Assembly (NCBI GenBank): GCA_949744505.1
Contig: CATJXY010000034.1
Coordinates: 62,001-126,000 of the forward strand
From: an uncultured Erysipelotrichaceae bacterium
GTDB taxonomy: Bacteria; Bacillota_I; Bacilli_A; Erysipelotrichales; Erysipelotrichaceae
Length of the DNA stretch: 64,000 bases
Direction: 5' to 3'
In this document: positions 45,878 through 54,516 of the stretch, piece by piece
Layout: each line of letters opens with the position of its first letter
Numbering within the stretch: position 1 is the stretch's first letter
Notes under the pieces: generated by a model
Seen by the model: only the letters and a program-made list of their open reading frames with translations
Told to the model about the DNA's origin: nothing
Databases searched by the model: none
Program-made: the position numbers and the translations under genes

Positions 45878-46526
45878 ACTTATACCCCATTCCTCGAACT
45901 GTAACAATCATATCACGATATTCTTTTAGGTTATGCCGAAGCATTTTAATATGGGTATCTACTGTACGATCATCCCCAAAATAATCATAATCCCATACTT
46001 CTTCTAAAAGACGCATACGTGATAATGCGATATTCTTATTTTTAACCATAAATAACAATAAGTCAATCTCTTTCGGAGTTAAATTTGCTTTTTCATTGTT
46101 TACATAAACTACTCTTCCTTCAACATCAATCTCAAGACCTTTAAATTTAAGTGTCTCTGTTTTTTGAGAAGTTCTTTCAACAATAACTTTGATTCGGGCC
46201 ATCAGCTCTTTTGGAGAAAACGGTTTTACAACATAATCGTCTACCCCAATCTCAAATCCAAGCAATTTATCGTATTCTTCTTGTCTTGCACTAAGCATGA
46301 TAACCGGTATATTTTTAATTTTTTTAATTTGTCTGCATGCAGAGAAACCATCTAATTTCGGCATCATGATATCTAAGACAATTACATCATAATCATTTGC
46401 CTCTACTTTTAATACCGCATCATATCCATCATCTGCCTCATCAACTTCATAACCATTAATCAATGCATACTCTCTTACGACTTCTCTGATTTTTTCTTCA
46501 TCATCGACAATTAAAATTTTTGCCAT
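45867..46526 (-). CDS. OmpR/PhoB-family response regulator
   Basis: 219 aa. Receiver 'ILIVDDEEKIREVVREYA' (acid pocket) with phosphorylation Asp in 'YDVIVLDIMMPKLDG', near residue 52, and Lys in 'VVKPFSPKELMARI'. The winged helix ends 'VWDYDYFGDDRTVDTHIKMLRHNL'. The ATG 46526 has AGGTGG upstream; the frame continues to 46559. It is cotranscribed with the kinase. The operon lies between dnaE and a tRNA methyltransferase. Confidence 0.95.
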   Translation of the reverse strand: MAKILIVDDEEKIREVVREYALINGYEVDEADDGYDAVLKVEANDYDVIVLDIMMPKLDGFSACRQIKKIKNIPVIMLSARQEEYDKLLGFEIGVDDYVVKPFSPKELMARIKVIVERTSQKTETLKFKGLEIDVEGRVVYVNNEKANLTPKEIDLLLFMVKNKNIALSRMRLLEEVWDYDYFGDDRTVDTHIKMLRHNLKEYRDMIVTVRGMGYKFEA

Positions 46527-46584
46527 AAATACTTCACCACCTTCTTTTAGTTTAACCATATAATGTGAATAATAAGTGAAAAAT

Positions 46585-49500
46585 CTACATCTTTATCATT
46601 TTTATATTTTTCACAAGGCAAGAACCCTTTTGAGCTTCCATGTTTCCTTCAAAAATAATAAAATTACCCTTTTGTATTGTTTCTTGATGTTTTTTATATA
46701 CATTTGGCATCACAACAAGATCCATACTTCCCGATTCATCCATGACATTTACAAATGCCATTAAATCTCCATTTTTAGTTCGATGCTGTTTCACTCTTTG
46801 TATCAAAGCAAATCCCCGAATAGAAGAATTCTTTTGAGCCAAAAATACCAAAGGTTGAACTTGAAGATTTAAATTTTGTTTCATCTGAACGATTGGATGC
46901 ATCGATAAATAAAACCCTAATACAGCCTTCTCCCGTTCACATCTTTCCAATACATTTTCTTTTGCAATGATTGGCACTGGGGTTGAGACAAGTCCTAAAT
47001 CAATACGACTTTGTCCCTCAATATCAATACGTACAAGATCACCATAGGAAATCGCATCATCCAAAGATAAAAGCATACTCTTTCTATTCAATTTAAACTC
47101 ATCTAAAGCACCGGCATCAATTAATGTTTCAATTGCTTTCTTATTAAATTTTCTAGTCAAAATACGAGCCACAAAATCGTAATAATCTTTAAATAAACCT
47201 CTTTCCGCACGCTCTGTTAAAATTTGTGAACATGCAGCACTTCCAAGACCCTTAATGCACAACAAGGACATACGAATTGCATTTTTTTCAATTTCAAAGT
47301 TCATTGTAGAAAAATTAACAGAAGGTTTTCTGACTTCAACTTTTAATCGTTTACATTCCTCAATATATTGATAACACTTACTTTCCGATTGAGCAACACT
47401 ATTTAATAAGGCACAGAAAAACTCCAAAGGATAGTTTGCCTTTAAATAAGCCATTTGATAAGCAACAACACCATAAGCAACAGAATGACTCGTATTAAAT
47501 CCGAAATTTGCAAATTTCAAAATAAGTTCATAGACATCATGAGCTAATTTCTCACTGTAATTATTTTTTATACATCCTTGAATAAACTCCTCTTGAAGCG
47601 ATTCAAGATAATTTAATTTCTTTTTACTTATCGCCCATCTCAAAGTATCCGCTTTTGCCAATGAAAAACCTGCCATTTTTTGCGATATTTGCATAATTTG
47701 TTCTTGATAAATCATAACGCCGTATGTACTCTTTAAAATCGGTTCCAAATCCGGATGAAGATATGTAATTCTATCTGGATTCTGCCTATTGTTAAGATAC
47801 AATGGTATATTTTCCATCGGACCCGGTCTAAACAAAGCAATAACCGCAACAATATCATCAAAACATGTCGGTCTGATTTTTCTAATCAAATTCATCATGC
47901 CATCACTTTCAAGTTGAAATATTCCAACTGTATCTACATTTTGAATGATTTTAAAAGTTGCTGGATCATCAAATGGAATTTTCATGATATCTAAATTTAC
48001 TTTTACTTGTACTTTGCGAACTACTTCATCAATAATCGTTAAATTTCTCAAACCGAGAAAATCCATTTTAATCAAACCCAATGACTCTAAATATTCAGCT
48101 GTATACTGAGTAGATACCGTATCCTCCTCTAAGGCAATACATGGAACCACTTCATCTAGTGGTCGCTTGGAAAAAACAATTCCTGCCGCATGAGTACTGA
48201 TGTGTCTTGGTAATCCTTCAATTCTACATGCCGTTTTAAATAAATGCATATATCTAGGATCTGCTTGGATATATTTTTTAAACTGTGCAGATTGCTCAAA
48301 TGCTTCTTTTAATGTTATTTTTAATTGTCTTGGCACAAGTTTACAAATTGTATCCACTTCTCTTAAAGGAATATTCATCACACGACCCACATCACGAATA
48401 GCCTGTTTTGCAGCCAATGTACCAAAGGTAGAAATATGTGCAACATGATCTTTCCCATACTTTTCTTTTACATAATGGATTACTTCATCCCTTCGATTGT
48501 CAGGAAAATCGGTATCAATATCCGGCATAGATATTCTTTCCGGATTCAAAAATCGTTCAAACATTAATCCATATTTCAAAGGATCTATATGAGTAATTCC
48601 TAAAACATATGCTACAAGAACTCCGGCAGCACTTCCTCTTCCGGGTCCCACATAAATGCCATGCTTCTTTGAATAGCGTATAAAATCCCAAACAATAAGA
48701 AAATAGTCTTCAAAATGCATTTTGACGATAATATCCAATTCATATTTTAAGCGCTCCATATAGGGTTTAGTCACACAATTTCTTTTTTTTGCACCGGCTA
48801 AGCAAAGCTGGGTTAAATATTGAGCACTGCTAACTCCATTTGGACATTCAAATTGTGGCAATTCTGTTTTTCCTGTTTCCAATTCAATATTACACATAGC
48901 AGCAATTTGATCACTTACATCCAAATCTTCTTTTTCATATATTTTTTTCATTTGATCTTCTGACAAAAAATAACGATTTGGGAGTGAGGTTAACGCTGTA
49001 TCTTGTAAAGTTAATCCATTTTTTATTCCTTTCAAAACTTTCAAAACCTCTTCATCTTCAGGATCTTTATAATATACTTTAGGTAAAGCAACGGTTTCTA
49101 CATCACAACTTTTAGCCAATTGCTTCAAATATGAATTTTTCATTCTCCAAAAAGAAGTTTCATTATAAGATAGACCGATAAAAAGTGATTCAAAAGATTC
49201 TTTTAATTCTGTAATTTGCTCAATTAAATCTTCTTCTTTATCATTAATCAAATTCTTCTCAAAGATTCCCCCTTCTCCTTCTGCGATTATAATACAGTGC
49301 TTACTTAATTGCTTAAAGAGATCAAAAGACAAACTATTCATTTCCGTATTCAACAATGTAGAGGCTTTTAAACAATTTCGATATCCTATATCATCTTTTG
49401 CCAACATGACAAAAGGAACCTTTTCATCATAGACATTGATAAGTACCTCTACTCCTAATATTGGCTTAATTCCATGTTTTTTACACAAAAAATAAAAATC

Positions 49501-49641
49501 CATGGCTCCATGCATTACATTCTTATCCGTGAGCGCTACAGCAGAAAAACCACGCTCTTTGGCGCATTGCACAATATTTGCCACGCTCATGGTAGATTCT
49601 AGAAGGCTATAAGCACTTCGTACATATAAGTGAACACCCAC
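46585..49641 (-). CDS. dnaE: DNA polymerase III alpha subunit, DnaE type
   Basis: 1018-aa DnaE. PHP domain at the N-terminus ('HLYVRSAYSLLESTMSVANIVQCAKERGFSAVALTDKN'). Catalytic aspartates in 'MPDIDTDFPDNRRDEVI'. 'YVGPGRGSAAGVLVAYVLGI' precedes it. C-terminal HhH and an OB-fold ('IQRVKQHRTKNGDLMAFVNVMDESGSMDL') are present. GTG 49641 is favoured by GAGGTG at 6 nt. It is shorter than E. coli DnaE (1160 aa), as in many Firmicutes, where PolC is the main replicase and DnaE extends primers. Confidence 0.95.
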   Translation of the reverse strand: MGVHLYVRSAYSLLESTMSVANIVQCAKERGFSAVALTDKNVMHGAMDFYFLCKKHGIKPILGVEVLINVYDEKVPFVMLAKDDIGYRNCLKASTLLNTEMNSLSFDLFKQLSKHCIIIAEGEGGIFEKNLINDKEEDLIEQITELKESFESLFIGLSYNETSFWRMKNSYLKQLAKSCDVETVALPKVYYKDPEDEEVLKVLKGIKNGLTLQDTALTSLPNRYFLSEDQMKKIYEKEDLDVSDQIAAMCNIELETGKTELPQFECPNGVSSAQYLTQLCLAGAKKRNCVTKPYMERLKYELDIIVKMHFEDYFLIVWDFIRYSKKHGIYVGPGRGSAAGVLVAYVLGITHIDPLKYGLMFERFLNPERISMPDIDTDFPDNRRDEVIHYVKEKYGKDHVAHISTFGTLAAKQAIRDVGRVMNIPLREVDTICKLVPRQLKITLKEAFEQSAQFKKYIQADPRYMHLFKTACRIEGLPRHISTHAAGIVFSKRPLDEVVPCIALEEDTVSTQYTAEYLESLGLIKMDFLGLRNLTIIDEVVRKVQVKVNLDIMKIPFDDPATFKIIQNVDTVGIFQLESDGMMNLIRKIRPTCFDDIVAVIALFRPGPMENIPLYLNNRQNPDRITYLHPDLEPILKSTYGVMIYQEQIMQISQKMAGFSLAKADTLRWAISKKKLNYLESLQEEFIQGCIKNNYSEKLAHDVYELILKFANFGFNTSHSVAYGVVAYQMAYLKANYPLEFFCALLNSVAQSESKCYQYIEECKRLKVEVRKPSVNFSTMNFEIEKNAIRMSLLCIKGLGSAACSQILTERAERGLFKDYYDFVARILTRKFNKKAIETLIDAGALDEFKLNRKSMLLSLDDAISYGDLVRIDIEGQSRIDLGLVSTPVPIIAKENVLERCEREKAVLGFYLSMHPIVQMKQNLNLQVQPLVFLAQKNSSIRGFALIQRVKQHRTKNGDLMAFVNVMDESGSMDLVVMPNVYKKHQETIQKGNFIIFEGNMEAQKGSCLVKNIKMIKM

Positions 49642-49701
49642 ATTTAACACCTCACTATTATTTTAACATAAATAAGATTAAAATGAAATTTGTTCTAACT
49701 G

Positions 49702-49730
49702 GAATAATTATTTCTTCTCACTCATAGATT
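49702..49730 (+). promoter_or_regulatory. Sigma-E-like promoter of spoIVA
   Basis: GAATAAT (49702-49708) and CATAGATT (49723-49730) with a 14-bp spacer resemble the mother-cell sigma-E consensus. spoIVA is sigma-E dependent in Bacillus. Confidence 0.5.
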
Positions 49731-49753
49731 AAACTGAATAAGGGAGGTTTTTT

Positions 49754-51232
49754 ATGGATACAACAGATATTCTTAAGAACATTGGTGAGCGGTGCGGTGG
49801 CGATATATACTTAGGGGTAGTAGGACCTGTAAGAGTCGGAAAATCAACCTTCATCAAAAAATTCATGGAAAAAGCAGTTATTCCATATGTAGCGGATGAA
49901 TACGAAAAAGGAAGAATGATCGATGAACTTCCTCAATCAGGTGAAGGGAAAACAATTATGACAACCGAGCCAAAATTTGTCCCTAATAATGCCGCAACAA
50001 TAACATTTGATGATGGATTTACTGTAAAAGTTCGTCTAGTTGACTGTGTTGGCTTTGTAATCCCTGAAGCAAAAGGATACAAAGACGAAAACGGAATACG
50101 AATGATTCGTACACCTTGGTATGATGAAGCTATTCCATTCAATGAAGCAGCCAAAACCGGAACCGAAAAAGTCATTCAAGATCATTCAACAATCGGTATT
50201 GTAGTTACCACAGACGGAACAATTACTGATTTACCACGAGAATCTTATATTGAAAGTGAGGCCGAAGTTATTGATGAATTGCTCCAGATCGGCAAACCTT
50301 TTATCATCGTAGTCAATTCAAAAGATCCATCTTCAATTGGTTGTAAAGCAATTGTTGATAAGTTAAAAGAAAAATATGATGTACCGGTACTTCCAATGGC
50401 TGTACAAAATATGAATGAAACAGATGTTCATACTTTATTACGTGAAGCACTCTATGAATTTCCTATTTCTGAAATTAATGTTGAAATGCCAAAATGGATT
50501 ACAGTTCTTCATGATGAGCATTGGCTAAAACATAGCTTAGATGAATCCATTGCTGAATCAATGCAACAAATTCAAAAATTAAAGGAAGTTGAAGGCATTT
50601 TAGATATCTTGAATATGAACGAATATATCGATAAAGCCAGCATTTCCACAGTTGATACTGGAAAAGGAATTGCTTATATCGATATCACAACAAAAGCAGG
50701 ATTATATAATCAAGTATTAAAAGAAATCATGGGAGAAGAAATCGGTGATAAGGCACAACTTTTAGCATTAATGCAAGATTTTGCCAAAGCAAAAAAAGAA
50801 TATGACACAATCAGCAGTGCCTTAAAAATGGTCAAACAGACCGGATATGGATTTGCCTCAGCAAGTCTTCAAGATATAAAATTATCTACACCTGAGCTTG
50901 TCAAACAACAAGGACGTTACGGAGTCCGAATCAAAGCTGTTGCCCCTAGTATCCATATGATCAAAGTTGATGTAGAAAGTGTATTTGAACCAATCATCGG
51001 GTCAAAAGAGCAAAGTGAAGAACTTATCAACTATCTTCTCAGAGATCAAGGAACAAATGATCAAGCCATTTGGGAATCAGATATTTTCGGTAGAAAACTT
51101 TCTGATTTAGTAAAAGATGGTATGAATTCGAAATTATCTATGATTCCAGAGTCAGCCAGAATACGCCTTCAAGGTATTTTGACAAGATTAGTCAACCGTG
51201 GTAAAGGAAATGTTATTGCCATAGTATTATAA
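49754..51232 (+). CDS. spoIVA: Stage IV sporulation protein A (SpoIVA)
   Basis: ATPase that polymerises on the forespore surface to anchor the coat basement layer. 492 aa matches Bacillus. N-terminal Walker A 'GPVRVGKSTFIKKFM' at about 25-39. The 'LVDCVGFVIPEAKGY' segment and 'VVTTDGTITDLPRESYIESEAEVI' are diagnostic. The C-terminal 'IRLQGILTRLVNRGKGNVIAIVL' is the membrane/SpoVM-binding end. Convergent with the SleC-like gene. GGGAGG upstream. Confidence 0.97.
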   Translation: MDTTDILKNIGERCGGDIYLGVVGPVRVGKSTFIKKFMEKAVIPYVADEYEKGRMIDELPQSGEGKTIMTTEPKFVPNNAATITFDDGFTVKVRLVDCVGFVIPEAKGYKDENGIRMIRTPWYDEAIPFNEAAKTGTEKVIQDHSTIGIVVTTDGTITDLPRESYIESEAEVIDELLQIGKPFIIVVNSKDPSSIGCKAIVDKLKEKYDVPVLPMAVQNMNETDVHTLLREALYEFPISEINVEMPKWITVLHDEHWLKHSLDESIAESMQQIQKLKEVEGILDILNMNEYIDKASISTVDTGKGIAYIDITTKAGLYNQVLKEIMGEEIGDKAQLLALMQDFAKAKKEYDTISSALKMVKQTGYGFASASLQDIKLSTPELVKQQGRYGVRIKAVAPSIHMIKVDVESVFEPIIGSKEQSEELINYLLRDQGTNDQAIWESDIFGRKLSDLVKDGMNSKLSMIPESARIRLQGILTRLVNRGKGNVIAIVL

Positions 51233-51306
51233 AAGCTTGGTTTTTGTAATGACCTCCTCAAGTTAGTTTAACTTTTGGAAGTCACTACATTTTACCAAGT
51301 TTTTTT
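51233..51306. terminator. Extended bidirectional terminator hairpin
   Basis: Outer arms CTTGG/CCAAG flank a long imperfect hairpin: TGTA, TGAC and TCC segments pair with GGA, GTCA and TACA, and AAGTTA with TAACTT. Two mismatches on the plus strand become G-U pairs in the minus-strand RNA. It serves both spoIVA (T-run on plus strand) and the SleC-like gene. Confidence 0.75.
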
Positions 51307-53194
51307 AATCTCCTAAGTTATAATTTGCATTTTGAATATTATAAATCAAGTTATTATAATTACTAAATATGAAATCATATAATTTAAAGTTCTCTTCTGA
51401 GTAAGCAATTGGTAAAATTCTTTGAACTGCTGCAAATTGAGCAAACAAGGCTGTCCATGTTGCATTTCCGACAACACCGTCAACGCTCAGTCCGTTTTGA
51501 GATTGAAAGTTTCTTACTGCCCTTTCTGTTGCAGAACCGAAAATGCCATCCACGGATAAAGCATTATTTCCATTGACTTGATTCAATGCTTCCTGAACAA
51601 GACGAACGTCCTCTCCTCTTGATCCTACACGAAGTGCTGTACCCGGATATGGAAGTGGAGTCACAGTTGGTGGAGAAACATTTTGTATATTTTTATAAAC
51701 AGACACCAACCGATTCCAAGTCACTCGACCAACAATTCCATCAGCAGGTATTCCAACCCACCTTTGAAATGCAATAACTGCTGCCTCTGTTGATTTTCCA
51801 AAATTTCCATCTATCTTTATGGATGGAATTTCATCAGTAAATTCTGTGATACTTTGTAAGAAAAATTGGATTTCCTGCACATAAACATTTCGATCTCCAC
51901 GACGTATGCTGAATCCCGGATATTCTCCGATTTCCCTATCCACTATCCCTTCTGATCCGAGTTCTGCAAGTTTTTTTACAGCAACATAAATATAATTAAT
52001 TTTATACCAAGTTGCATTCCCAACAATGCCATCCGCCGTTAAATTAAACTGCCTTTGGAAAATCTTAACACTGTTTTCAGTTTGTTCCCCAAAAACTCCA
52101 TCAACCGGATAAATCGGTGTAATATTAGGATAATTTATTGCGATTCGATTCAATTGATTTTGAATGATTGCTACAGAATCACTTCTTGTCCCTCGTCGAA
52201 GTGCCATTCCGGGATAGGATCCTGCAATACCCTCTATTCGATCTGTTTGAGCAATTTCAATATCATTGCCATAATAATGACGAAGAATTTCATATGAATT
52301 ATATCCTCGATTAGCTAAATCTACAGTTCCCCATTGTTTCATCCCCGGACATGTTGCCTGTTTACCATCACAATATTCCGCATAATAAGGATCAATCGTA
52401 TTAATTTTACGAATATAGTTATTAAATATATCATCTACAACTTCGCTGACACTTTCAAAAATATTTCTACCATGTACATAGTATTGATCATATGCCGTCG
52501 AATTTGTAATATCAAAATTGTAGCCTTGTGATGGATACCACTCTGTATAAACACGATTTAATGCCAATGAAATTTGCGCAAGAATATTAGCTCTTAAGCT
52601 CTCTTTTGGCCATGTAGGATAAATCTCACTGGATGCAACGTTTTTTATATAATCAATAAATGAAACTGATACATTTCTGGCAGAAGAAGATGGTCTACCT
52701 AAATGAACCCGAATCTTTTCAGGTATAATAACAGGATGCAAAATTCGTAAACTTACCGGAACTTGGTCTAACAAAGTAAATGTATCTCTTAAAATAGGCG
52801 CTTCTGGTCGAAGTACATCTTCATCCATAAGAAGTGCCCTCGGTATAACAGTTGTTTCGTTGGGAACTACATTTTCTTCATTTGGCATCATTTCAATTTG
52901 TAAAAGTGAAGTCTCACCGTCAAATACTTGTACATCATAAATGAGCCTTTCTGTATAATCATTTTTTATTAATTCAACATTAATTACCGAATATGGCATT
53001 TCTTCATTAGATTGATCTAAGGATAAACTACGATCCGGTGCCGGAAGTTCAATCAATCCGACTTTTCCTTCAGCATTTGTACTATAAATCTGATTAAAAT
53101 TATAATTATCACTGAAAACACGCACAAAAACACCTTCTAATGGTAATGCTTCCTGTGCAACAGTTGTTTCAATCAGCAACCTTCCTTTTCCCAT
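51305..53194 (-). CDS. SleC-like spore cortex-lytic protein candidate (SpoIID-like domain, three PG-binding domains)
   Basis: 629 aa. A beta-rich N-terminal region (about 1-165) is followed by a SpoIID/LytB-like segment ('PKESLRANILAQISLALNRVYTEWY...NIFESVSEVVDDIF'). Then come three peptidoglycan-binding type-1 domains, recognised by 'VDGVFGEQTENSVKIFQRQFNLTADGIVGNATW', 'IDGNFGKSTEAAVIAFQRWVGIPADGIVGRVTW' and 'VDGIFGSATERAVRNFQSQNGLSVDGVVGNATW'. SleC of Clostridia has the same SpoIID plus PG-binding combination. No signal peptide is evident. Facing spoIVA and behind a sigma-E-like promoter, it fits a mother-cell cortex role. The catalytic domain is not resolved. Confidence 0.7.
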   Translation of the reverse strand: MGKGRLLIETTVAQEALPLEGVFVRVFSDNYNFNQIYSTNAEGKVGLIELPAPDRSLSLDQSNEEMPYSVINVELIKNDYTERLIYDVQVFDGETSLLQIEMMPNEENVVPNETTVIPRALLMDEDVLRPEAPILRDTFTLLDQVPVSLRILHPVIIPEKIRVHLGRPSSSARNVSVSFIDYIKNVASSEIYPTWPKESLRANILAQISLALNRVYTEWYPSQGYNFDITNSTAYDQYYVHGRNIFESVSEVVDDIFNNYIRKINTIDPYYAEYCDGKQATCPGMKQWGTVDLANRGYNSYEILRHYYGNDIEIAQTDRIEGIAGSYPGMALRRGTRSDSVAIIQNQLNRIAINYPNITPIYPVDGVFGEQTENSVKIFQRQFNLTADGIVGNATWYKINYIYVAVKKLAELGSEGIVDREIGEYPGFSIRRGDRNVYVQEIQFFLQSITEFTDEIPSIKIDGNFGKSTEAAVIAFQRWVGIPADGIVGRVTWNRLVSVYKNIQNVSPPTVTPLPYPGTALRVGSRGEDVRLVQEALNQVNGNNALSVDGIFGSATERAVRNFQSQNGLSVDGVVGNATWTALFAQFAAVQRILPIAYSEENFKLYDFIFSNYNNLIYNIQNANYNLGD

Positions 53195-53214
53195 ATATGA
53201 CCCTCCTCAGATTC

Positions 53215-53244
53215 AATATATGTATCCTCATAGATTTTATATAG
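53215..53244 (-). promoter_or_regulatory. Sigma-E-like promoter of the SleC-like gene
   Basis: CATATATT (53222-53215) differs from the sigma-E -10 by one base. CTATATA (53244-53238) resembles the -35, with a 15-bp spacer. Confidence 0.45.
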
Positions 53245-53259
53245 GCATCAAACTAAAAA

Positions 53260-53279
53260 AGAGAACCTTTCAGTTCTCT
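53260..53279 (-). terminator. Terminator of the PncA-like gene
   Basis: AGAGAAC/GTTCTCT 7-bp stem with a 6-base loop and a U-run on the minus strand. It overlaps the leader of the next (SleC-like) gene. Confidence 0.75.
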
Positions 53280-53291
53280 GCTTGGTATATT

Positions 53292-53810
53292 TTACCTAAT
53301 AACTTTTATTTGACATGCTTCCATAGCTTTTAACGCAATTTCATGACTCTGCACCGTCACTCCGGCACAGCATCTAGCATCAACACTAATTAGGCATTCC
53401 GGTAAAAAAGCTTTTACAAGTATTGCGTTAGAAAGAACACATATATCTGTACAAAGTCCTACAAATTGAACTTCTTCTAAATCTTTCTCATTTCTTTTTA
53501 GCCATTTCCCCAAATCAATTGATCCAAACGTATTTTTATTAAAAATTTCGATTGCTTTGTTTGTGTCAAGTAATTTAGAAATCTGCCATCCCTCTGTATT
53601 TTCAATACAATGCATAATAGGAAGATTAATTCCTTCTTGGGTATCAAGATAGTTTTCTTGATGTGTATCCCTTGTAAAAATAACTTTTCCTTCCCATTCC
53701 TCAATTTTCTTTTTCACATTAGAAACAATCAAAGTGGCTTCTTTTGTTCCTAATGATCCATCAATAAAATCATTTTGCATATCAACAACAACCAATACTC
53801 TTGTTTTCAT
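53292..53810 (-). CDS. Isochorismatase-family cysteine hydrolase (nicotinamidase-like)
   Basis: 172 aa. The catalytic Asp is in 'VVVDMQNDFIDGSLG' near residue 10. 'KVIFTRDTHQENYLDTQEG' has the metal-site His/Asp pattern of nicotinamidases. The nucleophilic Cys is in 'VGLCTDICVLSNAI' near residue 120. It probably deamidates nicotinamide for NAD salvage; the family includes other amidases. It follows rnc with 6 bp. Confidence 0.85.
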   Translation of the reverse strand: MKTRVLVVVDMQNDFIDGSLGTKEATLIVSNVKKKIEEWEGKVIFTRDTHQENYLDTQEGINLPIMHCIENTEGWQISKLLDTNKAIEIFNKNTFGSIDLGKWLKRNEKDLEEVQFVGLCTDICVLSNAILVKAFLPECLISVDARCCAGVTVQSHEIALKAMEACQIKVIR

Positions 53811-53816
53811 CTTTTA

Positions 53817-54497
53817 TCACACCACCAATTTTTCAAATGCATTTTTAGCCGCATTCTGTTCCGCTCGTTTTTTGCTTGTCCCGCTTCCCTTACCTAAAAT
53901 AATATCATCTAATTTAACAACAACTTCAAATTCCGGACAATTGCTTGGCCCCTTAGAACCAATCAATTCGTAATGTACTGTTTTTCGATGGTCACTTTGT
54001 ACATATTCTTGCAATTTAGATTTATAGTCAGTTGTTGCTTCCGTTGCCGGATGCTTGATCTTAGGCAAAATCACTTCATTTAATATAATATCTACCGGTT
54101 CCATTCCACCATCTAAATATAAAGCTCCAAGCAATGCTTCAAAACTATCTGCCATAATTGATTTTCTATTTCTTCCCCCTGTTTTTTCTTCCCCGACTCC
54201 TAACTTTAAAAATTCATTTAGTTTAAGCTCTGTAACGTATCCTGCTAAGGCTTCTTCGCAAACCAATTGAGCACGTGTTGTTGTCATTTGACCTTCATGC
54301 ATTGCAGGTTGTAGGTTATAAATTTGCTTGGATGACCACAGTTGTAAAACGGCATCTCCCATAAACTCTAAGCGTTCATTATCTTCAAATTTTTTCTTAT
54401 GCTCGTTCACATAAGAACTATGTATAAATGCCTGATTAATTAAATCATGGTTATTGACATGAATATTTTTTGATTCGAGCCATTCAAATATAGTCAT
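53817..54497 (-). CDS. rnc: Ribonuclease III
   Basis: Double-strand RNA endonuclease that processes rRNA and mRNA, 226 aa. The RNase III signature 'NERLEFMGDAVLQLW' is near residue 40. The 'DSFEALLGALYLDGG' acidic motif and C-terminal dsRBD ('TDYKSKLQEYVQSDHRKTVHYELIGSKG...SKKRAEQNAAKNAFEKL') complete it. ATG 54497 is preceded by AAGGAGG; the frame begins earlier within recG. Confidence 0.96.
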   Translation of the reverse strand: MTIFEWLESKNIHVNNHDLINQAFIHSSYVNEHKKKFEDNERLEFMGDAVLQLWSSKQIYNLQPAMHEGQMTTTRAQLVCEEALAGYVTELKLNEFLKLGVGEEKTGGRNRKSIMADSFEALLGALYLDGGMEPVDIILNEVILPKIKHPATEATTDYKSKLQEYVQSDHRKTVHYELIGSKGPSNCPEFEVVVKLDDIILGKGSGTSKKRAEQNAAKNAFEKLVV

Positions 54498-54516
54498 AAT
54501 CTTCCTCCTTAATAAC

